DNA from: Sneathiella sp. | GTDB lineage: Bacteria; Pseudomonadota; Alphaproteobacteria; Sneathiellales; Sneathiellaceae | DNA: 64,000 bases | Assembly: GCA_002706985.1 (NCBI GenBank) | Contig: PAKP01000077.1 | Span: 1 to 64,000, forward strand | Reading direction: 5' to 3' | In this document: positions 32,788-41,516 of the stretch, in pieces | How positions within the stretch are numbered: position 1 is the stretch's first letter | How the letters are laid out: each line of letters begins with the position of its first letter | Made by a program: the position numbers and the translations under genes | The notes under the pieces: generated by a model | The model's database searches: none | What the model was told of the DNA's origin: nothing | What the model saw: the letters and a program-made list of their open reading frames with translations, nothing else

Positions 32788-33588
32788 TTGAGCAAAAATA
32801 TCGTGAAGGGGCCGCGCTCACCTGCGCGCGTTATGCAACTCTTGGAAGAACTCGCAAGTGACACCGAGGATTTGACGCTGGCTAAATTGAGTGCGCGCCT
32901 TGATACGCCGAAAACCAGTTTGCTAAGCTTGTTACGGTCGCTTGAGGCGGAGAACTATATAGAGGTGCATAACAAGGCCTATCGTCTGGGGGCAAAGTCA
33001 ATCCGCCTCGGCAATCTTATTAGCGCCAAGATGAAAGCTTGGTCTTCTTTTCCGGCTGCGGTGCGTCCGTTTCTGCTGGCCTTGTCGCGGGAGAGTGGCG
33101 AAACGGCACTATCCGGGGTTATGGGAGAGGAAAAAGACCATGGTGTCTTCATCGATATGATTGAAGGCAATGGCACTATCTATCTTGCCTCGGTTATCGG
33201 TGCGCGGCGCCCGTTATACTGTACGTCTTTCGGAAAAGCCCTGCTTGCTTTTCAAAGCATTAACTTCATCCACAATTATATGGCAGACGTTGATCCGGTG
33301 TCGCCCCTTACCGGTGAGAGATATTCGAAGGACGAGATACTCGAGGACCTTAGCACAATCCGTAGAACCGGTATCAGCGTGACCATGGGGGACTCGGTTG
33401 AAGGCGCGGGCGGTGTTGCGGCACCGGTCTTCGGATCGGATGGCGAGATAGTGGGATGTATTACTCTGGCGGCGCCAATCGATCGCCTGAAAGAGAATTT
33501 GAAGAAATACAGTGAACTGGCTCATTCCGCCGGGGAACGTGCCTCTCAGTTTATGGGATCGTCCATGCCGTACCCTGGCTCAAAATAG
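32788..33588 (+). CDS. IclR family transcriptional regulator
   Basis: A 266-residue IclR regulator: N-terminal winged HTH (SPARVMQLLEELAS, LAKLSARLDTPKTSLLSLLRSLEAENYIE) and a C-terminal effector domain (GETALSGVMGEEKDHGVFIDMIEG, YCTSFGKALLAF, GVAAPVFGSDGEIVGCITLAAP). Start at TTG/ATG is not in conflict: the frame begins at 32788 after GGGGAAGG. It is divergent from the TRAP binding-protein gene across an almost perfect symmetric site and precedes the lyase/CoA-transferase operon, so it likely controls both in response to a carboxylate or its CoA ester. Confidence 0.92.
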   Translation: MSKNIVKGPRSPARVMQLLEELASDTEDLTLAKLSARLDTPKTSLLSLLRSLEAENYIEVHNKAYRLGAKSIRLGNLISAKMKAWSSFPAAVRPFLLALSRESGETALSGVMGEEKDHGVFIDMIEGNGTIYLASVIGARRPLYCTSFGKALLAFQSINFIHNYMADVDPVSPLTGERYSKDEILEDLSTIRRTGISVTMGDSVEGAGGVAAPVFGSDGEIVGCITLAAPIDRLKENLKKYSELAHSAGERASQFMGSSMPYPGSK

Positions 33589-33947
33589 ATCTTCGCTGCT
33601 TCATATTAACTTAATCTCGACGCTGATCTGTTTTCTCTCTGAAGATATTTCGGCTTTTCCTCCCTGTATTCATATCGCCCAGATTTGAAATTATCCGCCA
33701 TTTCTAGCCCCTATTGAGGTGCATGGAGAAGGCACCAGATTAAGGCGCTGCGAGAAATCTTCGAATGCGAAAATGCGGCTTGACAGTCGTGCGCTTGCTC
33801 GATATTTTGGTCTTAAATAAGAACAAAATTCTGTTATCAGAACAAAATGTCGATTTTATTGTATATATAACATCCTCTCGCGAGACATTTCTCAAGCTTG
33901 GGCCTTATTGCAGTAAAGGATCGATTTTTCTGAACAGGAGATAAAAC
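33589..33947. other. 359-base intergenic region before the lyase operon
   Basis: No gene is seen. The right third is AT-rich and holds a direct repeat AGAACAAAAT (33820-33829 and 33839-33848, 19-base period) plus the small palindrome TTCTG-TTAT-CAGAA (33829-33842). The hexamer GAACAA is also the arm of the operator at 32728-32766, which suggests the same IclR protein acts here. TATATA follows at 33862-33867, but no convincing -35 box was found. Confidence 0.5.
33820..33848. promoter_or_regulatory. Direct-repeat operator candidate for lyase operon
   Basis: Two copies of AGAACAAAAT spaced by 19 bases, sharing GAACAA with the IclR-gene operator; the palindrome TTCTG-TTAT-CAGAA lies between them. 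Located about 100 bases before the lyase start. Confidence 0.45.
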
Positions 33948-34844
33948 GTGGGAGATTTGCGCATGTTGTTTCGCAGTTTATTCTTCGCTCCGGCTAACAG
34001 GTCAGACTTGCTGGCCAAGTTTCCGCGGTTTTCGGCGGATTGTTATGTCGTTGATCTGGAAGATGGCACGCCGCCCGATGACAAGATAAAAGCGCGCGAG
34101 GCTCTCGCAGACAATATTGAAATGCTGCGAAAAGCCGAAGTGAAGGGGCTGGTGTATGTTCGGGTGAATGAACCGGGATCACCGTTTTACCTGGAGGATA
34201 TTGCCGCTGCCGTTAAATGCGACATCGACGGGATTGTTATCCCGAAACTGGAAACCCCGGATCAATGTGAGCCCATCATTTCTGCAATCAGGAAAGCCGA
34301 CAAGGCCGATGCCGCGGACCGGCCGATCAAGATCATGGGTGGCATTGAATCAATGCTCGGCGTGCTGAACGTTAATGAACTGTGCGGTGCGAATAACATG
34401 ATGAGTTCGGTTTTCTTCGGCGCGGAGGATTTCGCTGCCGATATGGGCGCGCGTCGCACGGAAGATGGAGACGAGGTTCTCTACGCCCGTTCCCGCGTTG
34501 TGCTGGCCGCAAAGATTGCGGGAATTGTGGCGATTGATCAGGCGGTGATCGATGTCCGGAATGATGAGCTGTGCCGCCGCGATGCCAGCAAGGGGCGAGA
34601 CCTTGGGTATGAAGGTAAAATCTGCGTTATTCCCCGTCAGATCGACATATGCAATGCTGTCTATGCCCCGACGGAAGAAGAGGTTGCGGAGGCAGGGGAA
34701 GTTGTCACCGTCTACCGTGATGCGATGTCCAAGGGGATCGGAACCATTGATTTCAAGGGCAAGATGATTGATGGCCCGCTTCTCAAACGCGCAGAAGCAA
34801 CGCTGGCCATTTCGAAAATCATCAAAAATCGGGAGAGTGCCTGA
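33948..34844 (+). CDS. HpcH/HpaI aldolase/citrate lyase family protein (CitE-like, citramalyl/malyl-CoA lyase type)
   Basis: A 298-residue CitE-like lyase: FRSLFFAPANRSDLLAKFPRF, VVDLEDGTPPDDK, VRVNEPGSPFYLEDI, MGGIESMLGVLNV with the metal-binding glutamate, and VFFGAEDFAADMGARR with the metal-binding aspartate. The enzymes cleave malyl-, methylmalyl- or citramalyl-CoA to acetyl- or propionyl-CoA plus a 2-oxo acid. GTG 33948 has AGGAG seven bases before it; ATG 33963 with GGGAG is a good alternative. It overlaps the CoA-transferase gene by one base. With that gene and the enoyl-CoA hydratase it could form an itaconate-type pathway. Confidence 0.9.
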   Translation: MGDLRMLFRSLFFAPANRSDLLAKFPRFSADCYVVDLEDGTPPDDKIKAREALADNIEMLRKAEVKGLVYVRVNEPGSPFYLEDIAAAVKCDIDGIVIPKLETPDQCEPIISAIRKADKADAADRPIKIMGGIESMLGVLNVNELCGANNMMSSVFFGAEDFAADMGARRTEDGDEVLYARSRVVLAAKIAGIVAIDQAVIDVRNDELCRRDASKGRDLGYEGKICVIPRQIDICNAVYAPTEEEVAEAGEVVTVYRDAMSKGIGTIDFKGKMIDGPLLKRAEATLAISKIIKNRESA

Positions 34845-36115
34845 TGCGCGAACTAAAAATTGAAGAGCTGGATTTATCCAACCTTATCCGAAAGTCGGAA
34901 ACGGTTATGTGGGGGGGCGCCTGTGCGGAGCCGCTCACTCTGACGGAGGCGCTGGTTAGTCAGCGAAAGTCGCTCAATAATGTGAATGTCTTTCTGGCGT
35001 CTGCATTCTCCAATACGTTATCACCGGAACATGCCGAAGATCTGACGTTTATCTCGACGGGAGGTGTCGGCACGACCGGGGTGCTCACAAAAATAGGGGC
35101 CTGCGATGTCATCCCCTGTCATGTGTCTCAGGTCGCCAGCTATATCGAGATGGGGAAAATTCCCTGTGACGTGGTTTTCATTCAACTCAGCCCGCCCAAC
35201 GACCGCGGTGAATACAGCCTCGGTGCTACAAGCGATGTTTTAACGACGGCCATCAAGAAAGCCCGCCTTGTCATTGCCGAAATCAACAGCCAAACACCCA
35301 GAACGGTTTGCGTCGAGCCTGTGACGGCAGCGGACATAGATTACTGCATCTATTCCGACCGCCCGATGGTTCAATTGCAGTCTGCCCCGGTGACGGACAT
35401 AGATCGGAAAATCTCTGGCTTCTGCCAGGACTTTATCCCGGAAAGGGCCACGCTTCAGGTTGGAATTGGCGGCGTGCCGGAAGCACTCATGGCCGATCTC
35501 AGTTCCCGGCGGGGCTTGGGGATTCATTCCGGCATGATCGGCGACAGTGTGGTCGACCTTGTGAATTGCGGTGCCGTAACCAATGAGCATAAGGAAGTTG
35601 ATGTCGGTATCACAGTGACCGGCGCCCTGATCGGCACCAAGAAACTGTTTGATTTCGCGGATAATAATCCCGCTCTCAGAATGGAGCCATCGTCCATCAC
35701 CCACGATATCCGGGCCCTTTCGCGATTTTCAAATTTTGTCTCCATGAATTCCGCGCTGGAGGTCGATATCACCGGTCAGGTAAATGCGGAAGGTATCGGC
35801 GCAAAATATTTTGGCGGTGTTGGTGGGCAGGTCGACTATGTTCGGGCCGCTGGCTTATCGCCTGGCGGCTGCTCGCTAATCGCCCTTCAGAGTTCCACAA
35901 AGGATGGCGCCGTCAGCAAGATCGTATCCCAGCTTTCAGGACCAGTCACAACGCCTCGAAGCGACGTGGGCGTCATCGTCACCGAATTTGGCGCCGCCGA
36001 TTTACGAGGCCTGCCATTGTCTCGCCGGGTGAAGGCCATGATTTCCATTGCACCGCCGGATCATCAGGAACGGCTGGAGCGCGAAGCCTATGATCTGCTG
36101 AAAATCAGAGCCTGA
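34844..36115 (+). CDS. Acetyl-CoA hydrolase/transferase (4-hydroxybutyrate CoA-transferase family)
   Basis: A 423-residue CoA transferase of the acetyl-CoA hydrolase/4-hydroxybutyrate CoA-transferase family. Recognisable segments are LQVGIGGVPEALMADL, GIHSGMIGDSVVDLVNCGAVTNEHK, FVSMNSALEVDITGQVNAEGIGAKYFGGVGGQVDYVRAAG and the terminal VIVTEFGAADLRGLP. It moves CoA from a donor such as acetyl- or succinyl-CoA to a carboxylate. ATG 34844 overlaps the lyase stop (TGATG), implying coupled expression. Known itaconate CoA-transferases belong to this family, so an unsaturated dicarboxylate is a reasonable guess. Confidence 0.91.
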   Translation: MRELKIEELDLSNLIRKSETVMWGGACAEPLTLTEALVSQRKSLNNVNVFLASAFSNTLSPEHAEDLTFISTGGVGTTGVLTKIGACDVIPCHVSQVASYIEMGKIPCDVVFIQLSPPNDRGEYSLGATSDVLTTAIKKARLVIAEINSQTPRTVCVEPVTAADIDYCIYSDRPMVQLQSAPVTDIDRKISGFCQDFIPERATLQVGIGGVPEALMADLSSRRGLGIHSGMIGDSVVDLVNCGAVTNEHKEVDVGITVTGALIGTKKLFDFADNNPALRMEPSSITHDIRALSRFSNFVSMNSALEVDITGQVNAEGIGAKYFGGVGGQVDYVRAAGLSPGGCSLIALQSSTKDGAVSKIVSQLSGPVTTPRSDVGVIVTEFGAADLRGLPLSRRVKAMISIAPPDHQERLEREAYDLLKIRA

Positions 36116-36134
36116 GAGAAGGAGAAACTCCGCC

Positions 36135-36899
36135 ATGACGGATACCATATTGTTCGATGTTCAGGATGATATCGTCATCATCACAATCAATCGGCCGAAA
36201 CAGCTCAATTCAATAAACGGCGCTGTTCGCAGCGGATTGCTGGAGGCATGGGAACGCTTTGAACAAACACCCGAATTGAAGGTCGCCATTCTGACGGGTG
36301 CGGGTGAGAAGGCATTCTGCGCCGGCATGGACCTGAAAGAGGCGGCAGATACAATGCTGGGTGTTCCGCCCCGCGATTTCATCCCTATCGTTGGGGACAG
36401 CGTGACAGTGACAAAGCCGATTATCGCGGCAGTAAACGGTTACGCCTATGCGGGCGGATGGCTGTTTGCCCAGATGTGCGATCTTTGCATCGCCTCGGAA
36501 AATGCGGTGTTCGGGATTACGGAGGCGAAAGTCGGGCGCGGAATGCCCTGGGCGGCGCCGCTCGGCAATATGATCCCGCCCCGGATTATGATGGAACTGC
36601 TACTGACAGGAGATTCCCTTCCGGCGCGACGTGCCCTGGAAATCGGGTTCGTCAACAAGGTGTTGCCGAGCGACGAATTGTTGCCGGAAGCCATTACGAT
36701 GGCAAAGAAAATAGCGGCCAATGCTCCCCTTACGGTCAAGGCCGCAAAGGAGCTGGTTTACATGTCATCAGAAATGGGGAGATCGGCGGCGTTGCGCGCG
36801 GCCTATCATCTGTTTGAGCCGGTATATAGAAGCGAAGATGCGCTGGAAGGGCCACGTGCGTTCGGTGAGAAACGCGCGCCAAAGTGGCAAGGTAAATAA
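36135..36899 (+). CDS. Enoyl-CoA hydratase/isomerase family protein
   Basis: A 254-residue crotonase-fold enzyme. Oxyanion-hole loops are AFCAGMDLKEA and NGYAYAGGWLFAQMCDLCIASE; a glutamate typical of hydratases is kept in FGITEAKVGRG. It should hydrate the double bond of an enoyl-CoA made by the upstream CoA transferase, giving the hydroxyacyl-CoA that the CitE-like lyase cleaves. Spacing is 19 bases from the transferase and 28 bases to the TRAP subunits, consistent with one operon. Confidence 0.91.
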   Translation: MTDTILFDVQDDIVIITINRPKQLNSINGAVRSGLLEAWERFEQTPELKVAILTGAGEKAFCAGMDLKEAADTMLGVPPRDFIPIVGDSVTVTKPIIAAVNGYAYAGGWLFAQMCDLCIASENAVFGITEAKVGRGMPWAAPLGNMIPPRIMMELLLTGDSLPARRALEIGFVNKVLPSDELLPEAITMAKKIAANAPLTVKAAKELVYMSSEMGRSAALRAAYHLFEPVYRSEDALEGPRAFGEKRAPKWQGK

Positions 36900-36927
36900 T
36901 GTTTGTCCGCATGGGAGGGGATAGAAC

Positions 36928-37458
36928 ATGATGGAGAGAATTGATCGTTTGATCACATTTGTTGAGCGGGCGGTGCTGACGCTGTCGTGTGTTTGTCTGT
37001 TCGGGATTATGATCATTGTGACAGTTGATGTCATGATGAGGTATCTGTTCGCGTCACCCCTTAGCTGGTCCTATGATCTCATCTCCCTCTATCTTGCAAC
37101 CCTCCTGTTTTTTGCGGCTGTTTCCGATACCTTCCGGCGTGGCAGCCATGTAAAAATCGAACTGTTCGACAAGCTTGGCTCAACACGAGTACGGGCGACG
37201 TTTGAGGCCATCGGCTACAGTTCGGCATTCATTATGTTCTGCATCATGTTCGAGGTGAGCCTGGACGATGCCGTGAAGAGCCTGCTCGGCGGCGATGTTA
37301 TAAGCGGCGCAATCGCCTGGCCAACCTGGATTCCCTATATGATTGCATCCGTTGGCTTCGGCCTGCTCGCCATTCGCATCCTCTTCACCATAGCGGAGCG
37401 CATACAGACCATTGTGACGGGCCAAGCCAGCACCCGCGCAGTTGAAAATCTGGAATAG
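36928..37458 (+). CDS. TRAP transporter small permease (DctQ family)
   Basis: A 176-residue membrane protein with four hydrophobic helices. It shows the DctQ pattern: VDVMMRYLFASPLSWSYDLISLYLATLLFFAAVSDTFRRGSHVKIELF in the first half and a Trp-rich end (ISGAIAWPTWIPYMIASVGFG). Together with the DctM protein directly downstream it forms the membrane part of a TRAP importer. There is no DctP gene next to it; the closest unpaired one is at 31598-32629. Confidence 0.92.
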   Translation: MMERIDRLITFVERAVLTLSCVCLFGIMIIVTVDVMMRYLFASPLSWSYDLISLYLATLLFFAAVSDTFRRGSHVKIELFDKLGSTRVRATFEAIGYSSAFIMFCIMFEVSLDDAVKSLLGGDVISGAIAWPTWIPYMIASVGFGLLAIRILFTIAERIQTIVTGQASTRAVENLE

Positions 37459-37469
37459 GGGGCAGCGCC

Positions 37470-38753
37470 ATGATGTTTTTTGGAACCCTTGTCCTGTTGA
37501 TCATGCTTGTCTTCGGCATGCCTGTCGCTTTCGCGCTTGGTATTGCTGGAATGGTCGGTCTTTTTACGATAGGCGGCTTGTCTATGGTGGAAGGAATTTT
37601 GCGGACGGTCGCTCTTTCGACCACCTCGTCCTATGAACTTTTGACAATTCCAATGTTCATCCTGATGGCGGAATTCATCATTGTCAGCCGTATCGCCGAT
37701 GAACTCTTTGACTGCGCAAAAACATGGATAGGACGGACGCCCGCAGGCCTTGCCATATCAACGGCATTGGCAGGGGCCGGTTTCGGTGCCATTTCCGGAT
37801 CGAGCACGGCATCGGCCGCGACCTTGTCGGCAACGACAATCCCGGCCATGCTTCGCAACGACTATAATCCCCGATTTGCCTCGGGTGTCGTTGCGATATC
37901 CGGTCCGCTGGCCATGTTGATCCCGCCCAGTATTGCGCTGATTCTTTACGGGTTGATTGCGGATATCAGTATTGGCAAGTTGCTGATTGCCGGCATTATC
38001 CCGGGGCTGCTGGTGACCTGCGTCATCATCCTGACGTCGCTTTTGTTGGTCATGATTTTCCCGCATTTCGCGCCGGCGGGCCGCGCCTACAGCATGGCGG
38101 AGAAGTTCCGCTCCCTTACGATTATCGGACCGATGGTCATCCTGATCACGCTGGTGACGGGTTGCATTTATCTCGGGATTGCAACACCGACGGAGTCCGC
38201 AAGCCTCGGTGCCTTCGGGGCCATGTGTATTGCTTTGGCCCGCAAGCGCCTTTCGTTCCAGAGTTTTTACACGGCGTTGCGCAAGGCCGCAGCGACGAGT
38301 TGCATGATCGTCATGATTATCATCTGTGCCCATATTTTCAGCTATTATTTTACGCTGACGGGTGTAACGCAGGATCTGGTTGCATTAGTCGCCAGCCTTG
38401 ATGTCGAGACATGGGTGATATTGCTGCTGATCATACTGCTCTATCTCGTGCTTGGCTGCTTTATGGACCAGATTGCAATTCTCTTTCTGACGGTTCCTAT
38501 TACATTGCCGATAATTCTGGCGCTTGGGTATGATCCGTTCTGGTTCGGGGTCGTGGTTATCATCACCGCCGAGATCGGGCTGGTAACGCCGCCCATAGGA
38601 TTAAACGTCTTCGTTGTCTCCGCCTATTCCAATGTAAAGGTCAAAGACATCTTTATCGGTGTTTCGCCGCATGTTGTCGCCCATTTGCTGGTCATCGCGC
38701 TGTTGGCGATTTTCCCGGCAATTGTGACCTGGCTGCCCGAAACGGTTCGCTAG
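37470..38753 (+). CDS. TRAP transporter large permease (DctM family)
   Basis: A 427-residue protein with about 12 membrane segments, the DctM subunit that carries sodium-coupled transport. Family segments include the opening GMPVAFALGIAGMVGLF, ALAGAGFGAISGSSTASAATLSATTIPAMLRNDYNPRFASG, IPPSIALILYGLIADISIGKLLIAGIIPG, and GLVTPPIGLNVFVVSAYSNV. It starts 11 bases after the DctQ gene. A pathway of import followed by CoA transfer, hydration and cleavage is suggested by its position. Confidence 0.94.
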   Translation: MMFFGTLVLLIMLVFGMPVAFALGIAGMVGLFTIGGLSMVEGILRTVALSTTSSYELLTIPMFILMAEFIIVSRIADELFDCAKTWIGRTPAGLAISTALAGAGFGAISGSSTASAATLSATTIPAMLRNDYNPRFASGVVAISGPLAMLIPPSIALILYGLIADISIGKLLIAGIIPGLLVTCVIILTSLLLVMIFPHFAPAGRAYSMAEKFRSLTIIGPMVILITLVTGCIYLGIATPTESASLGAFGAMCIALARKRLSFQSFYTALRKAAATSCMIVMIIICAHIFSYYFTLTGVTQDLVALVASLDVETWVILLLIILLYLVLGCFMDQIAILFLTVPITLPIILALGYDPFWFGVVVIITAEIGLVTPPIGLNVFVVSAYSNVKVKDIFIGVSPHVVAHLLVIALLAIFPAIVTWLPETVR

Positions 38754-38818
38754 GGGGTCGGGCGCGGCATGGGTTCTATCAAACAAAATTTTTCTGAAAG
38801 TAAGAAGGAAAGATCACA

Positions 38819-39934
38819 ATGAAAAACAAACTCTGCGAAATGTTCGGTATTGACGTGCCAATCTTTGCATTTTCGCATTGCCGGGACGTGGTCGTCGAAG
38901 TCTCCAAGGCCGGAGGCATGGGGGTTCTCGGTATGGCACGAATGGATCCGGACCGAGTGGAAGAAGAACTCAACTGGATTGATGATCATATTGAGGGCAA
39001 GCCCTATGGCATAGACGTTCTGATGTCCGGCAATGTTGAAGACTCCGGAAACCTGAAATATGAACCGGAAAAACTGCTGCCGAAGGAGCATGTCGATTTC
39101 GTGCGCAAGATGCTGGACGATGCGGGAGTTCCGCCTCTTCCTGAAGGGGAGGAGGAAGCGATCCGCCGCGATATTGTGAAGGGAATGAACTTCACCCCCC
39201 GCGAGAGCCTTGAAATGATCGAAAAGGCCATGAGCCATCCGATCAAGCTTATCGTCAATGCTTTGGGAACGCCGCCGGCTGATCTTATCGAAACGGCGCA
39301 TAGCAAGGGAATCAAGATTGCTGCCCTTGCCGGGAAACCGCGACATGCCATCAAGCATAAGGAAGCCGGTTGTGATTTCGTGATTGCGGTTGGTACGGAA
39401 GCCGGAGGGCATACCGGTGACGTATCGTCCCTGGTTCTCTGGCCGAGCATTGTTGATGCGGTCGATCCGATGCCTGTTCTGGGCGGCGGCGGTGTCGGCC
39501 GCGGCCGTCAGCTTGCTGCGGCGCTTTCCCTCGGCTGTGAAGGCGTATGGTGTGGCTCCATCTGGTTGAAGACCGTTCAGAGTGAAGTGCCCCCGGAGAT
39601 CAAGGCAAAGATGTTCGAGGCGGAGGCCAATGATGCTATTCTCACGCGCAGTGTGACCGGCAAGCCCTGCCGGACATTGAACAACAAGTTCTCCCAGGCC
39701 TGGACCGTTTCGGGCGCCCCGGAATGCCTGCCGGCGCCGCTGCAGAATTATCTCTGGTGGCAGGAAGGCCGGTCACGGGTGGAGCGGGTCCGCGCCAAGG
39801 ATTTTCTGACCTATCCCGTTGGTCAGATTGTCGGCGAGATGAAAGAGGAGACCAGCGTGAAGGAAGTCGTCTATGACTTTATCAACGAATTGCTGGAATC
39901 AAAAGAACGGATGGACCGGATGCTGGGCGAGTAG
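38819..39934 (+). CDS. NAD(P)H-dependent flavin oxidoreductase / nitronate monooxygenase family
   Basis: A 371-residue FMN-dependent TIM-barrel enzyme of the 2-nitropropane dioxygenase family. Landmarks are the start LCEMFGIDVPIFAFSHCRDVVVEVSKAGGMGVLG, KHKEAGCDFVIAVGTEAGGHTGDVSS with the conserved histidine, and the FMN-phosphate loop LGGGGVGRGRQLAAALSLGCEGVWCGS. Members oxidise alkyl nitronates or act as NADH:quinone reductases. The start ATG 38819 follows AAGAAGGAAAG. It lies 65 bases after the TRAP operon and may be its last gene; a terminator hairpin follows. Confidence 0.88.
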   Translation: MKNKLCEMFGIDVPIFAFSHCRDVVVEVSKAGGMGVLGMARMDPDRVEEELNWIDDHIEGKPYGIDVLMSGNVEDSGNLKYEPEKLLPKEHVDFVRKMLDDAGVPPLPEGEEEAIRRDIVKGMNFTPRESLEMIEKAMSHPIKLIVNALGTPPADLIETAHSKGIKIAALAGKPRHAIKHKEAGCDFVIAVGTEAGGHTGDVSSLVLWPSIVDAVDPMPVLGGGGVGRGRQLAAALSLGCEGVWCGSIWLKTVQSEVPPEIKAKMFEAEANDAILTRSVTGKPCRTLNNKFSQAWTVSGAPECLPAPLQNYLWWQEGRSRVERVRAKDFLTYPVGQIVGEMKEETSVKEVVYDFINELLESKERMDRMLGE

Positions 39935-40020
39935 GGTCCGCTCAGATCTTCCAAATGACGAATTGTTTCTGGTTTTTCGAAATCCTCCCAGATCGAAATT
40001 CTCTGAACAATTACGTGAAA

Positions 40021-40045
40021 GCCAGACCGGGTCTCCCGGTCTGGC
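40021..40045 (+). terminator. Terminator hairpin after the flavin oxidoreductase gene
   Basis: GCCAGACCGGG and CCCGGTCTGGC form a perfect 11-base-pair stem with a 3-base loop, 86 bases after the stop codon, followed by TTAACCTTT. The stem is strong, the T-run modest. Confidence 0.75.
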
Positions 40046-40153
40046 TTAACCTTTCTACAGCTGCCATCGGTACGCTTGATATCCGCCTGACCGGATAGCG
40101 AGAACTTCGCTTTTGTGACTTTTTCGGCACTGCCATGTTACATGAAAATCCTC

Positions 40154-40193
40154 TTGACAAAAGCCCCCGGTTAATGAATGAATAGTCAGTCAT
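40154..40193 (+). promoter_or_regulatory. Promoter with TetR-type operator candidate
   Basis: TTGACA at 40154-40159 is followed, where a -10 box is expected, by the 20-base near-palindrome 40174-40193: ATGA-N-TGA-N-TA-N-TCA-N-TCAT, the spacing seen in many TetR-family operators. It lies about 210 bases before the TRAP binding-protein gene. No TetR gene is in the window, so the regulator would be encoded elsewhere. Confidence 0.45.
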
Positions 40194-40402
40194 AAAAATA
40201 AAAATGAAACGGGATGTCTTTGATAATGGGAGTTCGATATTCTTAAAGGCTTATGGATTTTACATAACTTCTTACACATGCTTTGAGATCATAGAAATGA
40301 ATTATTGATCAGAAGTTCATAAGCAAACGTTGAATTTCCGGAAATAAGTATTCTCTGTGCAATAGAAAACGAGAAATAGAAAAGAATAGGAGTGAGGTAG
40401 AA

Positions 40403-41500
40403 ATGTTAAAAAATTTTTCCAAAGCTTTGACAGTGTCGTTGCTGGGCCTGAGCCTGGGGGCGGGAATTGTCAGTTCAGCCGCAGCGGAGGACCCTGTCTC
40501 TCTTCGTTTGTCGATGCATCAGGCGTCGAACTCGCCGGAAAAAAAGCGGATTATAGATCCTCTGGTCGAGTTTATTGAATCCAAGAGCGACGGTAAGATC
40601 AAGGTTGACGTTTATGCGAACGGCACCCTGCATGGCGCCGCGGAGGGGTTCAAGGCGCTTGCCACTGATATTACGGATATTGCGCCAACCTATCCGATCT
40701 ATCAATCTCGGAGTTTTAACCTGAACCATGTCACCAACCTGCCGTTGGCCTTCCAGAATGCCTACGTCGGTGTCCGTGTCACGGAGGAGTTGTATCCTGA
40801 GTACTTGGCGTCCGAGTGGGAGCGGCTGGGAGTTTATCCCTTGTTCTACCCGGTTACGGCGACCTACGACCTCATTACGACAAAACCTGTTTCTTCCATC
40901 GAAGATATCAAAGGGATGAAGATTCGTGGTGGCGGCGCAGCCCTCAATGAAATCATTGAACGGATGGGGGGAACGCCGGTAACCATCAAGAGCCCGGAAG
41001 TTTATGCGGCATTCCAGCAGGGCGTTGTAGATGGCTTGCTGTTTAACACTGCAAGTATCCTTTCCTTCCGGCTGGACGAAATCGGTAAATATTACATCCC
41101 GCTGGGTATCACGCGTGTTGGTATTGCCTGGGGTTACAGCCCGAAAACTTTTGAAACTCTCTCACCAGAGCTCAAGCAGGTCATGTTTGAAGCTGGTCGT
41201 GAAGCCTCCATTTTGTATGCGGATTACGTGACGGAAGATACAGACGCCGCAATCGAGGCAATGAAGGAAAAGAATATCACTTTCGTCGAACTGCCTGAAG
41301 AAGAGCTGCAGATGGTGAGGGACGCGATTGCACCCATGTGGGACAAGTTCGTTGAGGAGAATGAAGCCGAAGGCCGTCCGGCACAGGCGCTGGTTGATGC
41401 ATTGCGCGAGAAAACAGAGAAATATGGCGCGATGACCCGTGAGGAGTTCGTTGAACTTCAGCGGACGGAACCTGTAGAAGGCTTGTTTCCCGGCAAGTAA
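40403..41500 (+). CDS. TRAP transporter substrate-binding protein (DctP family)
   Basis: A 365-residue periplasmic binding protein with a signal peptide (MLKNFSKALTVSLLGLSLGAGIVSSAAA, then EDPVSLRLSMHQ). It has DctP features: SDGKIKVDVYANGTLHGAAEGFKAL, and IEDIKGMKIRGGGAALNEIIERMGGTPVTIKSPEVYAAFQQGVVDG, in which the arginine of KIRGGG normally binds a carboxylate. Start ATG 40403 follows AGGAGTGAGG. It is first in a compact P-Q-M TRAP operon. Ligand unknown. Confidence 0.94.
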   Translation: MLKNFSKALTVSLLGLSLGAGIVSSAAAEDPVSLRLSMHQASNSPEKKRIIDPLVEFIESKSDGKIKVDVYANGTLHGAAEGFKALATDITDIAPTYPIYQSRSFNLNHVTNLPLAFQNAYVGVRVTEELYPEYLASEWERLGVYPLFYPVTATYDLITTKPVSSIEDIKGMKIRGGGAALNEIIERMGGTPVTIKSPEVYAAFQQGVVDGLLFNTASILSFRLDEIGKYYIPLGITRVGIAWGYSPKTFETLSPELKQVMFEAGREASILYADYVTEDTDAAIEAMKEKNITFVELPEEELQMVRDAIAPMWDKFVEENEAEGRPAQALVDALREKTEKYGAMTREEFVELQRTEPVEGLFPGK

Positions 41501-41516
41501 CTAAAGGAAGAGCAGT

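Larger units (their letters stand above)
39935..40402. other. 468-base intergenic region before second TRAP operon
   Basis: Contains the terminator hairpin 40021-40045 and the promoter-operator region 40154-40193. A 60-codon frame on the minus strand (40011-40193) overlaps both and has no recognisable product. The last 200 bases are AT-rich with no further structure seen. Confidence 0.6.

Noticed and set aside
40011..40193. Sixty-codon minus-strand frame in the intergenic region
   Set aside because: It runs through a terminator hairpin and the operator palindrome and resembles no protein.
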